64,000 nt of DNA from an uncultured Phocaeicola sp. (GTDB lineage: Bacteria; Bacteroidota; Bacteroidia; Bacteroidales; Bacteroidaceae). The stretch spans positions 1 to 64,000 of the forward strand of contig CAUBDX010000007.1 in the NCBI GenBank assembly GCA_958434805.1, given 5' to 3'. Position numbers and translations under genes: made by a program. Below the pieces are notes generated by a model. It had not been told where the DNA came from. It worked only from the letters and a program-made list of their open reading frames with translations, and searched no databases. Below, piece by piece: positions 28,370 to 36,979 of this stretch (its first letter is position 1; the number at the start of each line of letters is the position of its first letter).

Positions 28370-28427
28370 CAAGGTGCTGCCAGCCTGAACTGTTTCCCCT
28401 TTAATTACAGCTGACCATGAATAAACA

Positions 28428-28470
28428 GAGGCATAAAACCAAGGAATCAAAAACCTTCGTTTTATGCCTC
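28428..28470. terminator. Bidirectional terminator between the ligase and the secreted protein
   Basis: Perfect 12-bp arms GAGGCATAAAAC (28428-28439) and GTTTTATGCCTC (28459-28470) between two convergent genes. U-tracts are weak on both sides. Confidence 0.65.
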
Positions 28471-28510
28471 TTCCGCTTTCAGAAATCTCCCAGCCGGCAA
28501 TATAAAAACA

Positions 28511-29215
28511 TTACTTGACAACTTTTACCAGCAGAGTCTTTCCACTCAGTTTTCCTTTCATATCATGCGACTCTGATTTTACCAGACCGATGCCTTGAGC
28601 ATACCATTCCGTTACGCGCAAGGTAGTGGTTTTCAAAACGATTTTCGTACGCTTCAGATACGAAATCTTTACGCAGTCAAATTTTCCGGCTGTAGTACTT
28701 ACTTTTTCAGTTCCCATATAGGTAGCTCCCGATATCGTAACTTCATGCTTCAGCATACCCTGAATCAACTGATAATTCCGGTCAGGAAGCGAGTTACCAA
28801 CCTTTGCTTCATCTGTGATTGAAAACGAATTGTTTCCCTTAAACTTTCGGTCTTCCAATAACCCCAAGCGTGCAGCCTCACTATATTTATCAGGATCAGA
28901 GTCTGAATCTATATACGGACCATACATCAAATCTTCTGTACATACCGTAGTACCTTTATCATACTGCCAGTTATACAAAGTATAGCTGGTGTTATTCTTA
29001 GCCTTGGCCGTAACTATTTTATCATAATAGCTTGCCTGGACTGCCGAACCATTACGAACCACATTTTTTACTGTCATGGTTTCCGTAGAAACACTCTGAC
29101 CCACTTCATCATAATTTACATAGTGCAGTTCCGTGCCATCGGCAGTACAAAAATATTGCGCATGAGCGATATGACACATAAACATAAGCGCAACTAAAAC
29201 CATTAACTTTTTCAT
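28511..29215 (-). CDS. Secreted protein, TapB/DUF3108-like
   Basis: 234 residues with a signal peptide (MKKLMVLVALMFMCHIAHAQ) and no lipobox. The mature part is beta-rich, with EWYAQGIGLVKSE near the C-terminus and a VSTTAGKFDCVKI stretch, features of the DUF3108/TapB-like group of periplasmic proteins of unknown role. It is a single gene, converging with the acyl-CoA ligase. Family assignment is from overall pattern; function unknown. Confidence 0.7.
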   Translation of the reverse strand: MKKLMVLVALMFMCHIAHAQYFCTADGTELHYVNYDEVGQSVSTETMTVKNVVRNGSAVQASYYDKIVTAKAKNNTSYTLYNWQYDKGTTVCTEDLMYGPYIDSDSDPDKYSEAARLGLLEDRKFKGNNSFSITDEAKVGNSLPDRNYQLIQGMLKHEVTISGATYMGTEKVSTTAGKFDCVKISYLKRTKIVLKTTTLRVTEWYAQGIGLVKSESHDMKGKLSGKTLLVKVVK

Positions 29216-29286
29216 AATTCTATTTTCAGTTTTATCAATTCAAGAAAATGTTTCGCAAACATACTAATTTCTCTCTTTTTTCTGCC

Positions 29287-29294
29287 TATATTTG
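29287..29294 (+). promoter_or_regulatory. -7 box for the TPR gene
   Basis: TATATTTG fits TAnnTTTG, 33 bp before the ATG at 29328. No clear -33 TTTG at the usual distance. Confidence 0.5.
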
Positions 29295-29327
29295 TATAAG
29301 AAAAAAACATAAAAAAGTTAATCTATC

Positions 29328-30251
29328 ATGGGTTTATTATCATCTCTGTTCGGTGGAGAAAAATCAGAGAAAAAACAAGCCGAACAACAAGAAAAAAAGA
29401 ATTTCGAAATTCTGAAATACGACGGCATACGTGCACGTAACATGGGGAAAATAGCTTATGCCATCAAATGCTTCGAAGAGGCGGTTTCACTGAATAAAGA
29501 GCCTGAAACTTTAGGACTGCTGGCCAACATCTATTTACAGACCGGACGACTGGAAGATGCGCTCATGACATTTAATCTGCTGACTGAAGTTACTCCGGAA
29601 AACGCCAATGCCTGGCTTGCCGTAGCCAATGTGTGCTATATGATGGAAGATTATACTGCTATGAATCAAGCCTGCCGGCAGGCCATTCAAATTGACCCGG
29701 AAAATGCTACGGCATACTTACTTTCCGCACGCGCTGAGCGAGGTCTGAAGTCTGACTTGCAAGCGATTGTCATGCTGACCAAATCGATAATGAAAGATGA
29801 AACTTCAGTTGAAGCTTACTTGCTGCGTGCAGAAACGCTTTGGGATATGCGACAAATAAAAGATGCGTCCGAAGACATTGAAAAAGTTCTCCAACTGGAT
29901 GCCGAAAATGAAGAGGCTCTTCTTTTAAAAGGAAAAATAGAAGCGGCTAAAGGAAACGCTGAAGGAGCTCTCGGCTATTTTGAACAAGTGGAAGCACTGA
30001 ACCCCTTTCATGAAAAAGCTTATTTGCTCAAAGGTGAATTGCTGATTGAAACCAAAGCATTCGACAAGGCCATTGAGAACTACACCAATGCACTGGAACT
30101 CATCCCCGACCATGCACGATTCTATCAAGAACGCGGCAGAGCCCGCTTGCTGGCTGAAGATAAAGAAGGAGCTGCATCTGATATGAAACGGGCCATCGAA
30201 CTGGCTCCCGAAAATGAAAACAAAATTACCGGAGAATTTAAGAACCAATAA
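29328..30251 (+). CDS. Tetratricopeptide-repeat protein
   Basis: 307 residues without signal peptide. After a Lys/Glu-rich start (about 10-25) come about eight TPR units from residue 30 to 295, with repeated A..CF..A and NA.AW/AY patterns (AYAIKCFEEAVSLN, AWLAVANVCYMME, AYLLKGELLIETKAF). It should be a cytoplasmic scaffold for protein-protein contacts; the partner is unknown. Monocistronic, with its own promoter. Confidence 0.88.
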   Translation: MGLLSSLFGGEKSEKKQAEQQEKKNFEILKYDGIRARNMGKIAYAIKCFEEAVSLNKEPETLGLLANIYLQTGRLEDALMTFNLLTEVTPENANAWLAVANVCYMMEDYTAMNQACRQAIQIDPENATAYLLSARAERGLKSDLQAIVMLTKSIMKDETSVEAYLLRAETLWDMRQIKDASEDIEKVLQLDAENEEALLLKGKIEAAKGNAEGALGYFEQVEALNPFHEKAYLLKGELLIETKAFDKAIENYTNALELIPDHARFYQERGRARLLAEDKEGAASDMKRAIELAPENENKITGEFKNQ

Positions 30252-30297
30252 GCCGAGCATATGCTTTTGATATGTAGACGATGATTGACAGAAAAAA

Positions 30298-30383
30298 GAT
30301 AACCCCCAGAGGGTAGGATTCGAACCTCCGATATAAGGGCTTTTGCGCTTCCGCCTCCCGTGGCGGCATCACTAAGGGTTATC
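30298..30383 (-). other. tRNA-like structured element, not a standard tRNA
   Basis: On the minus strand, GATAACCC (30376-30383) pairs perfectly with GGGTTATC (30298-30305), closing an 86-nt segment, and the 3' side runs into TTTTTT. Inside are a perfect tRNA B-box GGTTCGAATCC (30316-30326) on a stem with one bulged A, and a GC-rich hairpin CCGCC/GGCGG with a 6-nt loop. Only seven nucleotides sit where a D-arm would be. The spacing between the B-box stem and the closing stem is wrong for a real tRNA. It may be a decayed tRNA, a small structured RNA, or a terminator-like end for the DUF975 transcript. Confidence 0.45.
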
Positions 30384-30440
30384 AGCTTAATATCAAGAAA
30401 AGTAGCCAGCTAAAGGGGGTTAAACTGCACAAGTTTTGTC

Positions 30441-30526
30441 AGAACTTCCGCCGGAGTACTCCAGTACTTTGCCGAGAGTACTCCAGTACTTCAACGAAAG
30501 TACTCGGGTACTCCGGTGAAAGTTCT
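30441..30526. repeat. Large imperfect palindrome with internal AGTACTCCAGTACTT repeats
   Basis: Outer arms 30441-30459 and 30508-30526 pair at 17 of 19 positions. Inside, AGTACTCCAGTACTT occurs twice with a 22-bp period (30455-30469, 30477-30491), plus a degenerate third copy from 30498. It sits just after the DUF975 stop codon and can form a branched hairpin. Confidence 0.75.
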
Positions 30527-30546
30527 CTGCACAGACAAAGACATTC

Positions 30547-31155
30547 TTACGCTTCTTCTTTCAGACTTTCGCTCAACTCTGCTTTCAAATCTTCATAAAA
30601 AGCAGCACGCGACGCAGACATATACGGTTCAAGAAACAAGATACCGATACCAAAAGTCAGAATGGCCAGCAATATCCAGCCGATGAAACTCAAATCAAGC
30701 AAAAACAGCTTCATCTTATAACCGTTCATCATGCGCATACTTTCTTCAATGGCAGCATTAAACTTCAGTTCCGGATGGTCTTTCAGTATGTAAGGAGTCA
30801 GCGCATACGAATAACTTTTTACAATCCCCGGAATAACCAGTAAAAGCATCCACAAGGCAGTATAAATCTGACTCAGAATCATGGTTCCGCCAATGCGTCC
30901 GAAATCATTAAATCCGTCGAAAAGCCGAGCCAATTCCATTGGTTTGTTTTCACGGTGAAGTTCCAAAAAAATCACATTATAGCCATACACTAAGGGAGCT
31001 ACAACAAGAAAGGAAAGAAGAGATCCGACAAAAGGAATCGCACCACACCCTCCTGCAATCAGTACATAAACCAATGTAACCAAAGCCGCCGTGAGCCATT
31101 GTCCGGACAAACTTACACGAGCCATCGTCCGCAATTCAAAATTCCGTTTCAACAT
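30547..31155 (-). CDS. DUF975 family membrane protein
   Basis: 202 residues. Hydrophobic segments at about 22-38, 42-62, 92-118 and 150-175 and the DUF975 hallmarks (LARLFDGFNDFGR, VIPGIVKSYSYALTPYIL, EESMRMMNGYKMKLF) place it in the inner membrane. Relatives are widespread in Firmicutes and Bacteroidetes; function unknown. Single gene; a large palindrome and the tRNA-like element follow it. Confidence 0.85.
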   Translation of the reverse strand: MLKRNFELRTMARVSLSGQWLTAALVTLVYVLIAGGCGAIPFVGSLLSFLVVAPLVYGYNVIFLELHRENKPMELARLFDGFNDFGRIGGTMILSQIYTALWMLLLVIPGIVKSYSYALTPYILKDHPELKFNAAIEESMRMMNGYKMKLFLLDLSFIGWILLAILTFGIGILFLEPYMSASRAAFYEDLKAELSESLKEEA

Positions 31156-31188
31156 AATAACAGATTTAATTCAATCAGGGTCTTAAAA

Positions 31189-31234
31189 AAAAGAGGTAAA
31201 CAAGCAGACCCCTATCGCTCCATTTACCTCTTTT
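31189..31234 (-). terminator. Terminator after ilvE
   Basis: Perfect 12-bp arms AAAAGAGGTAAA (31189-31200) and TTTACCTCTTTT (31223-31234). On the minus strand the stem runs into an eight-T tract. Confidence 0.85.
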
Positions 31235-31248
31235 ATATGATTCTCAAA

Positions 31249-32268
31249 TTAATCAACCATCATCACCCATCCGTACGGATCAGCTTCGTCACCATACTGA
31301 ATAGCGCGCAACTTATTATAAAGTTTCTCGCTTATCGGGCCCGGCTTTCCGTCCTTGGCTATGACGTATGATTTGTTATTTTCCAAATCATCAATCCGTT
31401 CAATCGGGCTGATAACAGCAGCTGTACCGCAAGCTCCAGCCTCTTCGAAAGTCTCCAGTTCTTCTTCCGGAATCGGACGACGCTCTACCTTCAAGCCCAT
31501 ATCTTCAGCTAATTGCATCAGGCTGCGATTGGTTATAGAAGGCAAAATAGAGGTTGACAACGGAGTGATATAGGTATTGTTCTTTATACCGAAGAAGTTG
31601 GCTGCCCCACATTCATCAATGTATTTCTTTTCCTTTGCATCCAGGTAAAATTCGCTGGCATAACCGGCATCGTGAGCCATCTTATTTGCCCGAAGGCTTG
31701 CTGCATAGTTGCCACCCACTTTATAAGTTCCTGTACCTAAAGGGGCAGCACGGTCAAACTGACGGATAATTACATAAGGATTGGTTGCAAATCCACCTTT
31801 AAAATAAGGACCTACCGGTGTAACGAAAATCACAAACAGATATTCACTTGCAGGATGTACACCTACCTGTGCACCTGTACCGATAAGCAACGGACGGATA
31901 TATAAAGAAGCACCGCTCTCATAAGGAGGAATAAAACGTTCGTTAGCTTTTACCACCTTCCGAACAGCTTCACAAAACAGTTCAGTAGGCAATTCCGGCA
32001 TCAAGATACCACGGCAAGTGGTTTGCAAACGTTCGGCATTAGCTTCGGGGCGGAACACACGGATATGTCCGTCTTTACCACGATAGGCTTTCAAACCTTC
32101 AAAAGCTTCCTGTCCGTAATGTAAACAAGTGGCAGCCATATGGATATTCAAGGTTTCTTCCGAGCAAAGCTCTAATTCGCCCCACTTTCCGTCGCGATAA
32201 TAACAGCGTACGTTATAATCTGTCTTCATATAACCGAACGACAAACTCGCCCAATCTAATTCTTTCAT
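31249..32268 (-). CDS. ilvE: Branched-chain amino acid aminotransferase
   Basis: 339 residues, fold type IV PLP enzyme. The PLP lysine is Lys183 (GTGTYKVGGNYA); EAFEGLKAYRG (55-63) and the C-terminal EAGACGTAAVISPI are typical of bacterial IlvE of the long group. Catalyses the last step of Leu, Ile and Val synthesis and the first step of their breakdown, in the cytoplasm. Single gene, 93 bp downstream of xseB, with its own terminator. Confidence 0.95.
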   Translation of the reverse strand: MKELDWASLSFGYMKTDYNVRCYYRDGKWGELELCSEETLNIHMAATCLHYGQEAFEGLKAYRGKDGHIRVFRPEANAERLQTTCRGILMPELPTELFCEAVRKVVKANERFIPPYESGASLYIRPLLIGTGAQVGVHPASEYLFVIFVTPVGPYFKGGFATNPYVIIRQFDRAAPLGTGTYKVGGNYAASLRANKMAHDAGYASEFYLDAKEKKYIDECGAANFFGIKNNTYITPLSTSILPSITNRSLMQLAEDMGLKVERRPIPEEELETFEEAGACGTAAVISPIERIDDLENNKSYVIAKDGKPGPISEKLYNKLRAIQYGDEADPYGWVMMVD

Positions 32269-32361
32269 ATCATTTCGTATTTAAAGTTTTACTTTTTCTT
32301 ACATATATAGGGCAAAAATACGGTTTATATTTACAAAAACCAATTTTATCCTCTTCTTTTT

Positions 32362-32565
32362 TCAGTTCTTTTCTCCTGCCTCCAGCATCTTCTTTATTTC
32401 TGCATCTGCTTTATAAAGCTTATCGCGACACTGCTTTATCAGTTTCTGAGCCTCCTGCAAGTTTTCTCCTAATTGATCAATATCAAGTTCGTTGCTCTCG
32501 ATACGTGCCACAATTCCCTCCAAGCGCTTCATTGCTTCTGAATAGGTTTCTTTTTTTGCTGCCAT
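32362..32565 (-). CDS. xseB: Exodeoxyribonuclease VII small subunit
   Basis: 67 residues, all-helical. The YSEAMKRLEGIVARIE core and the ELDIDQLGENLQEA stretch are the family signature. Several copies wrap around one XseA in the active enzyme. The gene begins 10 bp after the xseA stop, so the two subunits are co-translated. Confidence 0.94.
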   Translation of the reverse strand: MAAKKETYSEAMKRLEGIVARIESNELDIDQLGENLQEAQKLIKQCRDKLYKADAEIKKMLEAGEKN

Positions 32566-32575
32566 AATTTTATAT

Positions 32576-33880
32576 TTACTTGATGACTTTACTTCTTATT
32601 TCTCCTTTAGCAAGACGAGTTACAATTTCATCCCCTTCCTTTAAAAGAGATGCATCCATAACGGCTTTTCCATTACTGAGTGTGATACTGTATCCACGCT
32701 TCAACAATACATCTGGAGAAGCGGCACTTACCCGTTGCTCTATCAAATCCAGACGGTGTTTCTCGCGCTGCATTCTGGCCTGCAATGCTCCGGTTATGCG
32801 CAAAGACAAATCCAGACGGCGTTCTTCACGCATCAAGCGTGACTGCCAGGCCAGCTCCATCCGCTTAAACAGCCGCTCTTGGCGGAATGCTTCTCTCTGT
32901 AAACGTATCTCTACTTGTGAAGGAATCCGGGAGACGCACCGTTCTAAGCGTTCTTTTTCCCGCTGTAATATTTCAGGGATAGCCTGACCGATGAAACTGG
33001 CATAATTCTCCAGCCTTTCTGCCGTTTGATGGATATGACTGATCAGGTACTCTGCTGCTGCAGTCGGTGTTTTTAACCGCGTATGCGAAACGGAATCGAG
33101 CACGGTATCATCGCGTTCATGCCCAATTCCCGTTATTACCGGCAAAGGAAACTGGGCACAGTGAGATGCAAGGTCATACGTATCAAAACCGGAAAGATCG
33201 GAGGTTGCTCCTCCTCCCCGAATAATAACGACCACATCCCATTTCTCCTGTGTCTGATATATTTTCTCCAAAGCCGCGATAATAGAAGACTCTACTTTAT
33301 CACCTTGCATCACAGCCTGAAACAGATGGGGATAAAACACAAATCCATAGGGATTATGCTCCAGCTGATTACAGAAATCGCCGTAGCCGGCTGCCGTTGC
33401 TGAAGATATGACTGCTATACGCTGGGGAAGAACCGGAAGTTCAAGTTCCTTGTTCAATGTCAAAATACCTTCGCTCTCCAGCCTGCTGATTATTTCTTTT
33501 CTCCGCCTTGCCATATCTCCTAACGTATAAGTAGGGTCAATATCGACAACGGTCAGTGAATAGCCATACAGTTCATGGAAATCGACTGTCACCTTGACCA
33601 AAACTTTGATTCCGGAAACAAACAGCTGTCTTGTTTCACGTTCAAAAAAAGGTTTCAAACGGGAATATACATTGCTCCAAATAATGCCTCGGGCCTTTGC
33701 TACCAGAGCGTTGCTTTTACTGTCTTTCTGCACGAACTCCAAATAACAATGACCAGAATAGTTAGAGCGGACTTCACTCAGCTCAGCCTGTACCCAATAT
33801 TCATCGGGTAAACATGCTCGTACACTTCGGCGCACCAGCATATTTAGTTCCACAAGCGATAAGGAGGTATATTCTTCCAT
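32576..33880 (-). CDS. xseA: Exodeoxyribonuclease VII large subunit
   Basis: 434 residues. Degrades ssDNA from both ends during repair. An N-terminal OB fold (about 8-105; QAELSEVRSNYSGHCYLEF) precedes the catalytic domain with VVIIRGGGATSDL, DTYDLA and GIGHERDDTVLD, followed by a long coiled coil (about 285-400) that carries XseB. Length is normal. xseB follows by 10 bp. Confidence 0.95.
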   Translation of the reverse strand: MEEYTSLSLVELNMLVRRSVRACLPDEYWVQAELSEVRSNYSGHCYLEFVQKDSKSNALVAKARGIIWSNVYSRLKPFFERETRQLFVSGIKVLVKVTVDFHELYGYSLTVVDIDPTYTLGDMARRRKEIISRLESEGILTLNKELELPVLPQRIAVISSATAAGYGDFCNQLEHNPYGFVFYPHLFQAVMQGDKVESSIIAALEKIYQTQEKWDVVVIIRGGGATSDLSGFDTYDLASHCAQFPLPVITGIGHERDDTVLDSVSHTRLKTPTAAAEYLISHIHQTAERLENYASFIGQAIPEILQREKERLERCVSRIPSQVEIRLQREAFRQERLFKRMELAWQSRLMREERRLDLSLRITGALQARMQREKHRLDLIEQRVSAASPDVLLKRGYSITLSNGKAVMDASLLKEGDEIVTRLAKGEIRSKVIK

Positions 33881-33905
33881 TTTTTATTGCTAAGAATGAG
33901 GTTTT

Positions 33906-33990
33906 AAATTTATGAGTTTTTTTAAGCTTCTGAGTCTTGAGTTCTTAAGTTTTTGAATTCTTAAGATTTTAAGTTCTTAAGCCTACACCT
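33906..33990. repeat. Low-complexity TTCTTAAG-type repeats
   Basis: Imperfect repeats of GAGTTCTTAAG/TTTTGAATTCTTAAG between the subtilase and xseA. A related 8-bp tandem repeat lies at 49321-49344. Slippage-type filler rather than a regulatory array. Confidence 0.6.
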
Positions 33991-34033
33991 TGGTTTATTG
34001 AGCCTACAAATTTATCATACGGCTATAACCAGC

Positions 34034-35410
34034 TTACTGTTCAGGTTTCAGCTCCAGTCCCAAACGGTAAGCCTTCCATACATCGGGAATACCATAGCCG
34101 AAAATATTATCCGGAGTTGCCGCACGATCTCCCGAGCGGTGTATCACATCAATCAGCTGACGCACAGTCAACCATGGGCAGGCTTGCCAAAGGCAGGCAG
34201 CCAGTCCGCAAAAGGTGGGAGCGGCAAATGAAGTTCCATTGGCAAACGAGGTTCCGCCATCAGTTCCTGCCACGTTCGACATCACTCCCATCGCCATAAT
34301 ATCGGGCTTAACGCGCCCGTCGGATGTATTTCCTACCGATGAAAATCCGGCGTTCAATCCTTCTGAATCAACTGCTCCTACAGTCAATACGTTTTCCGCA
34401 TCTGCCGGAGGAGTTATTTTCTTCCAGACATCCATTCCTGAATTTCCGGCACTACAAACCACCAGCATGCCTTTGTCGGCTGCCCGCGAAGCAGAAGCCG
34501 CCATAAGCGAAGTATGACCGTCAAGGTCACTATACTTGTAATTATACGAAGCATCGTCAAATGAATAATAGCCCAAAGAGGTATTCACTACATCTATCCC
34601 TACGCTGTCAGCATATTCAAGTGCTGCAGCCCAGTTATCTTCTTCCACCGGTTGCTCTGTATCGTTATCCTCGCTACGCAACAGTAAATAAGCGGCTTCA
34701 GGTGCAGTGCCAACCATCACGTAAGGAATATTCACGGCCATACATGAAAGCACTTTCATCCCATGATTGTGCTGCGCATAAATATCAGATTCCGGATTAA
34801 CAAAATCATGAGTCCCCAACAATTCCATATTCTTGAAACATTTCATTAGGTCTACATTATAAAAACCGGCATCGATTACCGCAATCTGCATATTCTGCCC
34901 CCGGAAGCCTGCTTGATGAAGGCTGTCACCATGATGCATTTTTATCTGTTGTGCACCCCGTCCATAAAAATCTTTTTGTTTCTTCCAGCGATTGGTTACT
35001 TCATCCTCACGGTTGTTCCTCAGCGGAAACACTGTATCGGGCTCTACCCATACTTTTTTCACTGACTTCACAAACTTGTTTTCAAGAAAGCGTTCGGCTG
35101 TCTGTTCATCAGGAGTCTGCATCAATACCGTATTGTTCCACTTGCTTGCTGAAAGGAATTTACCTCCCTGCTCCTCCAATTGTGAAATATAAGAAGCACA
35201 TACCGGCAAGTCTGTTGAATCAACAGCCAGTCCTTGACGTACCCTTCGCATAAGCGAACGTGCCGACAAAAAATCTTCGGGACTGTTAATTGAATAAGTT
35301 GTTTCGGCCTTATCAGTGAGCTGAACCCGATATTTATAACTTTTTTCTGCGTGAACTGACAGCACACAAAGCAAGAGCAATCCTATCAAACCTCTTTTTT
35401 TACCATTCAT
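34034..35410 (-). CDS. Secreted subtilisin-like serine protease (S8 family)
   Basis: 458 residues with a signal peptide (MNGKKRGLIGLLLLCVLSVHA). After a propeptide-like region (to about 150), the catalytic triad is Asp180 (AVIDAGF), His216 (HNHGMKV) and Ser394 (GTSFAAP), with the oxyanion Asn323 (AGNSG). No type IX secretion C-terminal domain is seen; the protein ends shortly after the catalytic domain (LGLELKPEQ), so it is probably periplasmic. Substrate unknown. Its promoter lies back to back with that of the MATE gene. Confidence 0.92.
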   Translation of the reverse strand: MNGKKRGLIGLLLLCVLSVHAEKSYKYRVQLTDKAETTYSINSPEDFLSARSLMRRVRQGLAVDSTDLPVCASYISQLEEQGGKFLSASKWNNTVLMQTPDEQTAERFLENKFVKSVKKVWVEPDTVFPLRNNREDEVTNRWKKQKDFYGRGAQQIKMHHGDSLHQAGFRGQNMQIAVIDAGFYNVDLMKCFKNMELLGTHDFVNPESDIYAQHNHGMKVLSCMAVNIPYVMVGTAPEAAYLLLRSEDNDTEQPVEEDNWAAALEYADSVGIDVVNTSLGYYSFDDASYNYKYSDLDGHTSLMAASASRAADKGMLVVCSAGNSGMDVWKKITPPADAENVLTVGAVDSEGLNAGFSSVGNTSDGRVKPDIMAMGVMSNVAGTDGGTSFANGTSFAAPTFCGLAACLWQACPWLTVRQLIDVIHRSGDRAATPDNIFGYGIPDVWKAYRLGLELKPEQ

Positions 35411-35439
35411 AACTTATATACCTTTTTTCTTCTGGCTTA

Positions 35440-35447
35440 CAAAGATA
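35440..35447 (-). promoter_or_regulatory. -7 box for the subtilase gene
   Basis: TATCTTTG on the minus strand, 30 bp before the start codon; it fits TAnnTTTG. Confidence 0.5.
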
Positions 35448-35468
35448 CAAAGAATAGATATTTTTCTG

Positions 35469-35476
35469 TACCTTTG
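35469..35476 (+). promoter_or_regulatory. -7 box for the MATE transporter gene
   Basis: TACCTTTG fits TAnnTTTG, 40 bp before the ATG at 35517 and only 21 bp from the divergent subtilase -7 box. Confidence 0.5.
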
Positions 35477-35516
35477 TTGTCAAAATTCAAGAATACATAT
35501 CAATAAAAAGAGTTTT

Positions 35517-36875
35517 ATGACACAAAAAGAAACCGCCACCGAACTGGGCACAGAATCTATCGGCAAACTATTGACACAATATGCCATACCTGCTATTATA
35601 GCCATGACAGCCTCGTCTCTTTACAACATGGTTGACAGTATTTTCATCGGACACGGGGTTGGCGCCTTAGCTATATCCGGTCTTGCCATAACTTTTCCCT
35701 TAATGAACCTTGCCGCGGCTTTCGGGTCGCTCGTCGGAGTAGGTGCTTCTACTTTAGTTTCTGTAAAGTTAGGACAAAAGGATTATACTACCGCCCAACA
35801 GATTCTGGGGAATGTAGTATCACTGAATCTTATCATCGGCATAGTCTTTACCCTCTTAACGCTTATCTTTCTTGACCCGATTCTTTTCTTTTTCGGGGCG
35901 AGTGAGGCAACCATTCCTTATGCACGCGATTATATGGTCATTATCTTACTCGGCAATGTAGTAACCCACATGTATTTAGGGTTAAATTCGGTTTTACGCT
36001 CGGCCGGACATCCGCAAAAAGCCATGATTGCCACAATCCTTACCGTCATCATCAACACGCTGCTTGACCCTTTATTTATCTATACATTCAACATGGGGAT
36101 TAAAGGAGCTGCAGTAGCTACTATTCTGGCACAGATTATCTCACTCGCCTGGCTCGTCAAGCTTTTCTCACAAAAGAAAGATTTATTACATTTCAAGCGA
36201 GGAATTTACCGGCTGCGTAAAAAACTTGTAGAAAATATTATCGGAATTGGCCTGGCACCGTTTTTCATGAACCTGGCTTCCTGCTTTATCGTCATTTTGA
36301 TAAATAAAGGACTGCAACAATATGACGGCGATTTGGCCATCGGTGCTTTCGGTATCGTAAACCGCATTGTCTTTTTATTCGTCATGATTGTAATGGGACT
36401 TAACCAAGGAATGCAGCCCATCGCAGGGTATAACTTCGGAGCGCAACAATACCACCGTGTAAACCAAGTTATGAAAACCACCGTAATCATCGCTACTATT
36501 ATTACAACCAGCGGCTTCCTTGTGGGAGAACTTATGCCTGGACTGGCCGTATCAGCCTTTACTACCGACCAGACACTTATACAGATGTCGGCCGACGGAC
36601 TAAGGATTGTGGTGGCATGTTTTCCTATTATCGGTTTCCAGATGGTTACTTCCAATTTCTTCCAAAGTATCGGCATGGCTAAAAAAGCCATCATTCTTTC
36701 TCTAAGCCGACAGGTACTGATACTGATTCCGTGCCTGATTATTTTACCTTTATTCTGGGGAGCTAAAGGAGTATGGTTCAGTATGCCTATTTCCGATGCA
36801 GCCGCCAGTCTCATAGCAGGAGCAATGCTTTACAAACAGTTTAAGCAGTTCAAACATCATTCATCTCCTGTTTAA
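35517..36875 (+). CDS. MATE family multidrug/metabolite efflux transporter
   Basis: 452 residues with about 12 hydrophobic helices arranged as two six-helix halves, as in NorM/DinF-type transporters. The N-terminal IGKLLTQYAIPAII, MVDSIFIG and the second-half GIGLAPFFMNLASC and NQGMQPIAGYNFGA segments fit the family. Exports drugs or metabolites using Na+ or H+ gradients from the inner membrane; the substrate is unknown. Single gene; the cytidylate-kinase-like gene follows 104 bp later with its own promoter. Confidence 0.94.
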   Translation: MTQKETATELGTESIGKLLTQYAIPAIIAMTASSLYNMVDSIFIGHGVGALAISGLAITFPLMNLAAAFGSLVGVGASTLVSVKLGQKDYTTAQQILGNVVSLNLIIGIVFTLLTLIFLDPILFFFGASEATIPYARDYMVIILLGNVVTHMYLGLNSVLRSAGHPQKAMIATILTVIINTLLDPLFIYTFNMGIKGAAVATILAQIISLAWLVKLFSQKKDLLHFKRGIYRLRKKLVENIIGIGLAPFFMNLASCFIVILINKGLQQYDGDLAIGAFGIVNRIVFLFVMIVMGLNQGMQPIAGYNFGAQQYHRVNQVMKTTVIIATIITTSGFLVGELMPGLAVSAFTTDQTLIQMSADGLRIVVACFPIIGFQMVTSNFFQSIGMAKKAIILSLSRQVLILIPCLIILPLFWGAKGVWFSMPISDAAASLIAGAMLYKQFKQFKHHSSPV

Positions 36876-36944
36876 ACAAACATTAATGCAGGGGCTCCAA
36901 AAAATATTCCCTTACAAAACCAAGTGTTTAACAAGAAAATAATA

Positions 36945-36952
36945 TATATTTG
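36945..36952 (+). promoter_or_regulatory. -7 box for the cytidylate-kinase-like gene
   Basis: TATATTTG fits TAnnTTTG and lies 27 bp before the ATG at 36980. Confidence 0.5.
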
Positions 36953-36979
36953 TGTAATGACAATTAAATACCTATCACT

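Noticed and set aside
30298..30383. A normal tRNA gene
   Set aside because: The B-box is perfect, but the T-stem has a bulge, the T-arm is not next to the closing stem, there is no D-arm and the anticodon loop would have six bases. I list it as tRNA-like only.
33906..33990. CRISPR-like or attachment repeats
   Set aside because: The units are short, imperfect and without regular spacers; the same kind of filler occurs at 49321.
34034..35410. Type IX secretion cargo
   Set aside because: The subtilase ends right after the catalytic domain and has no recognisable C-terminal sorting domain.
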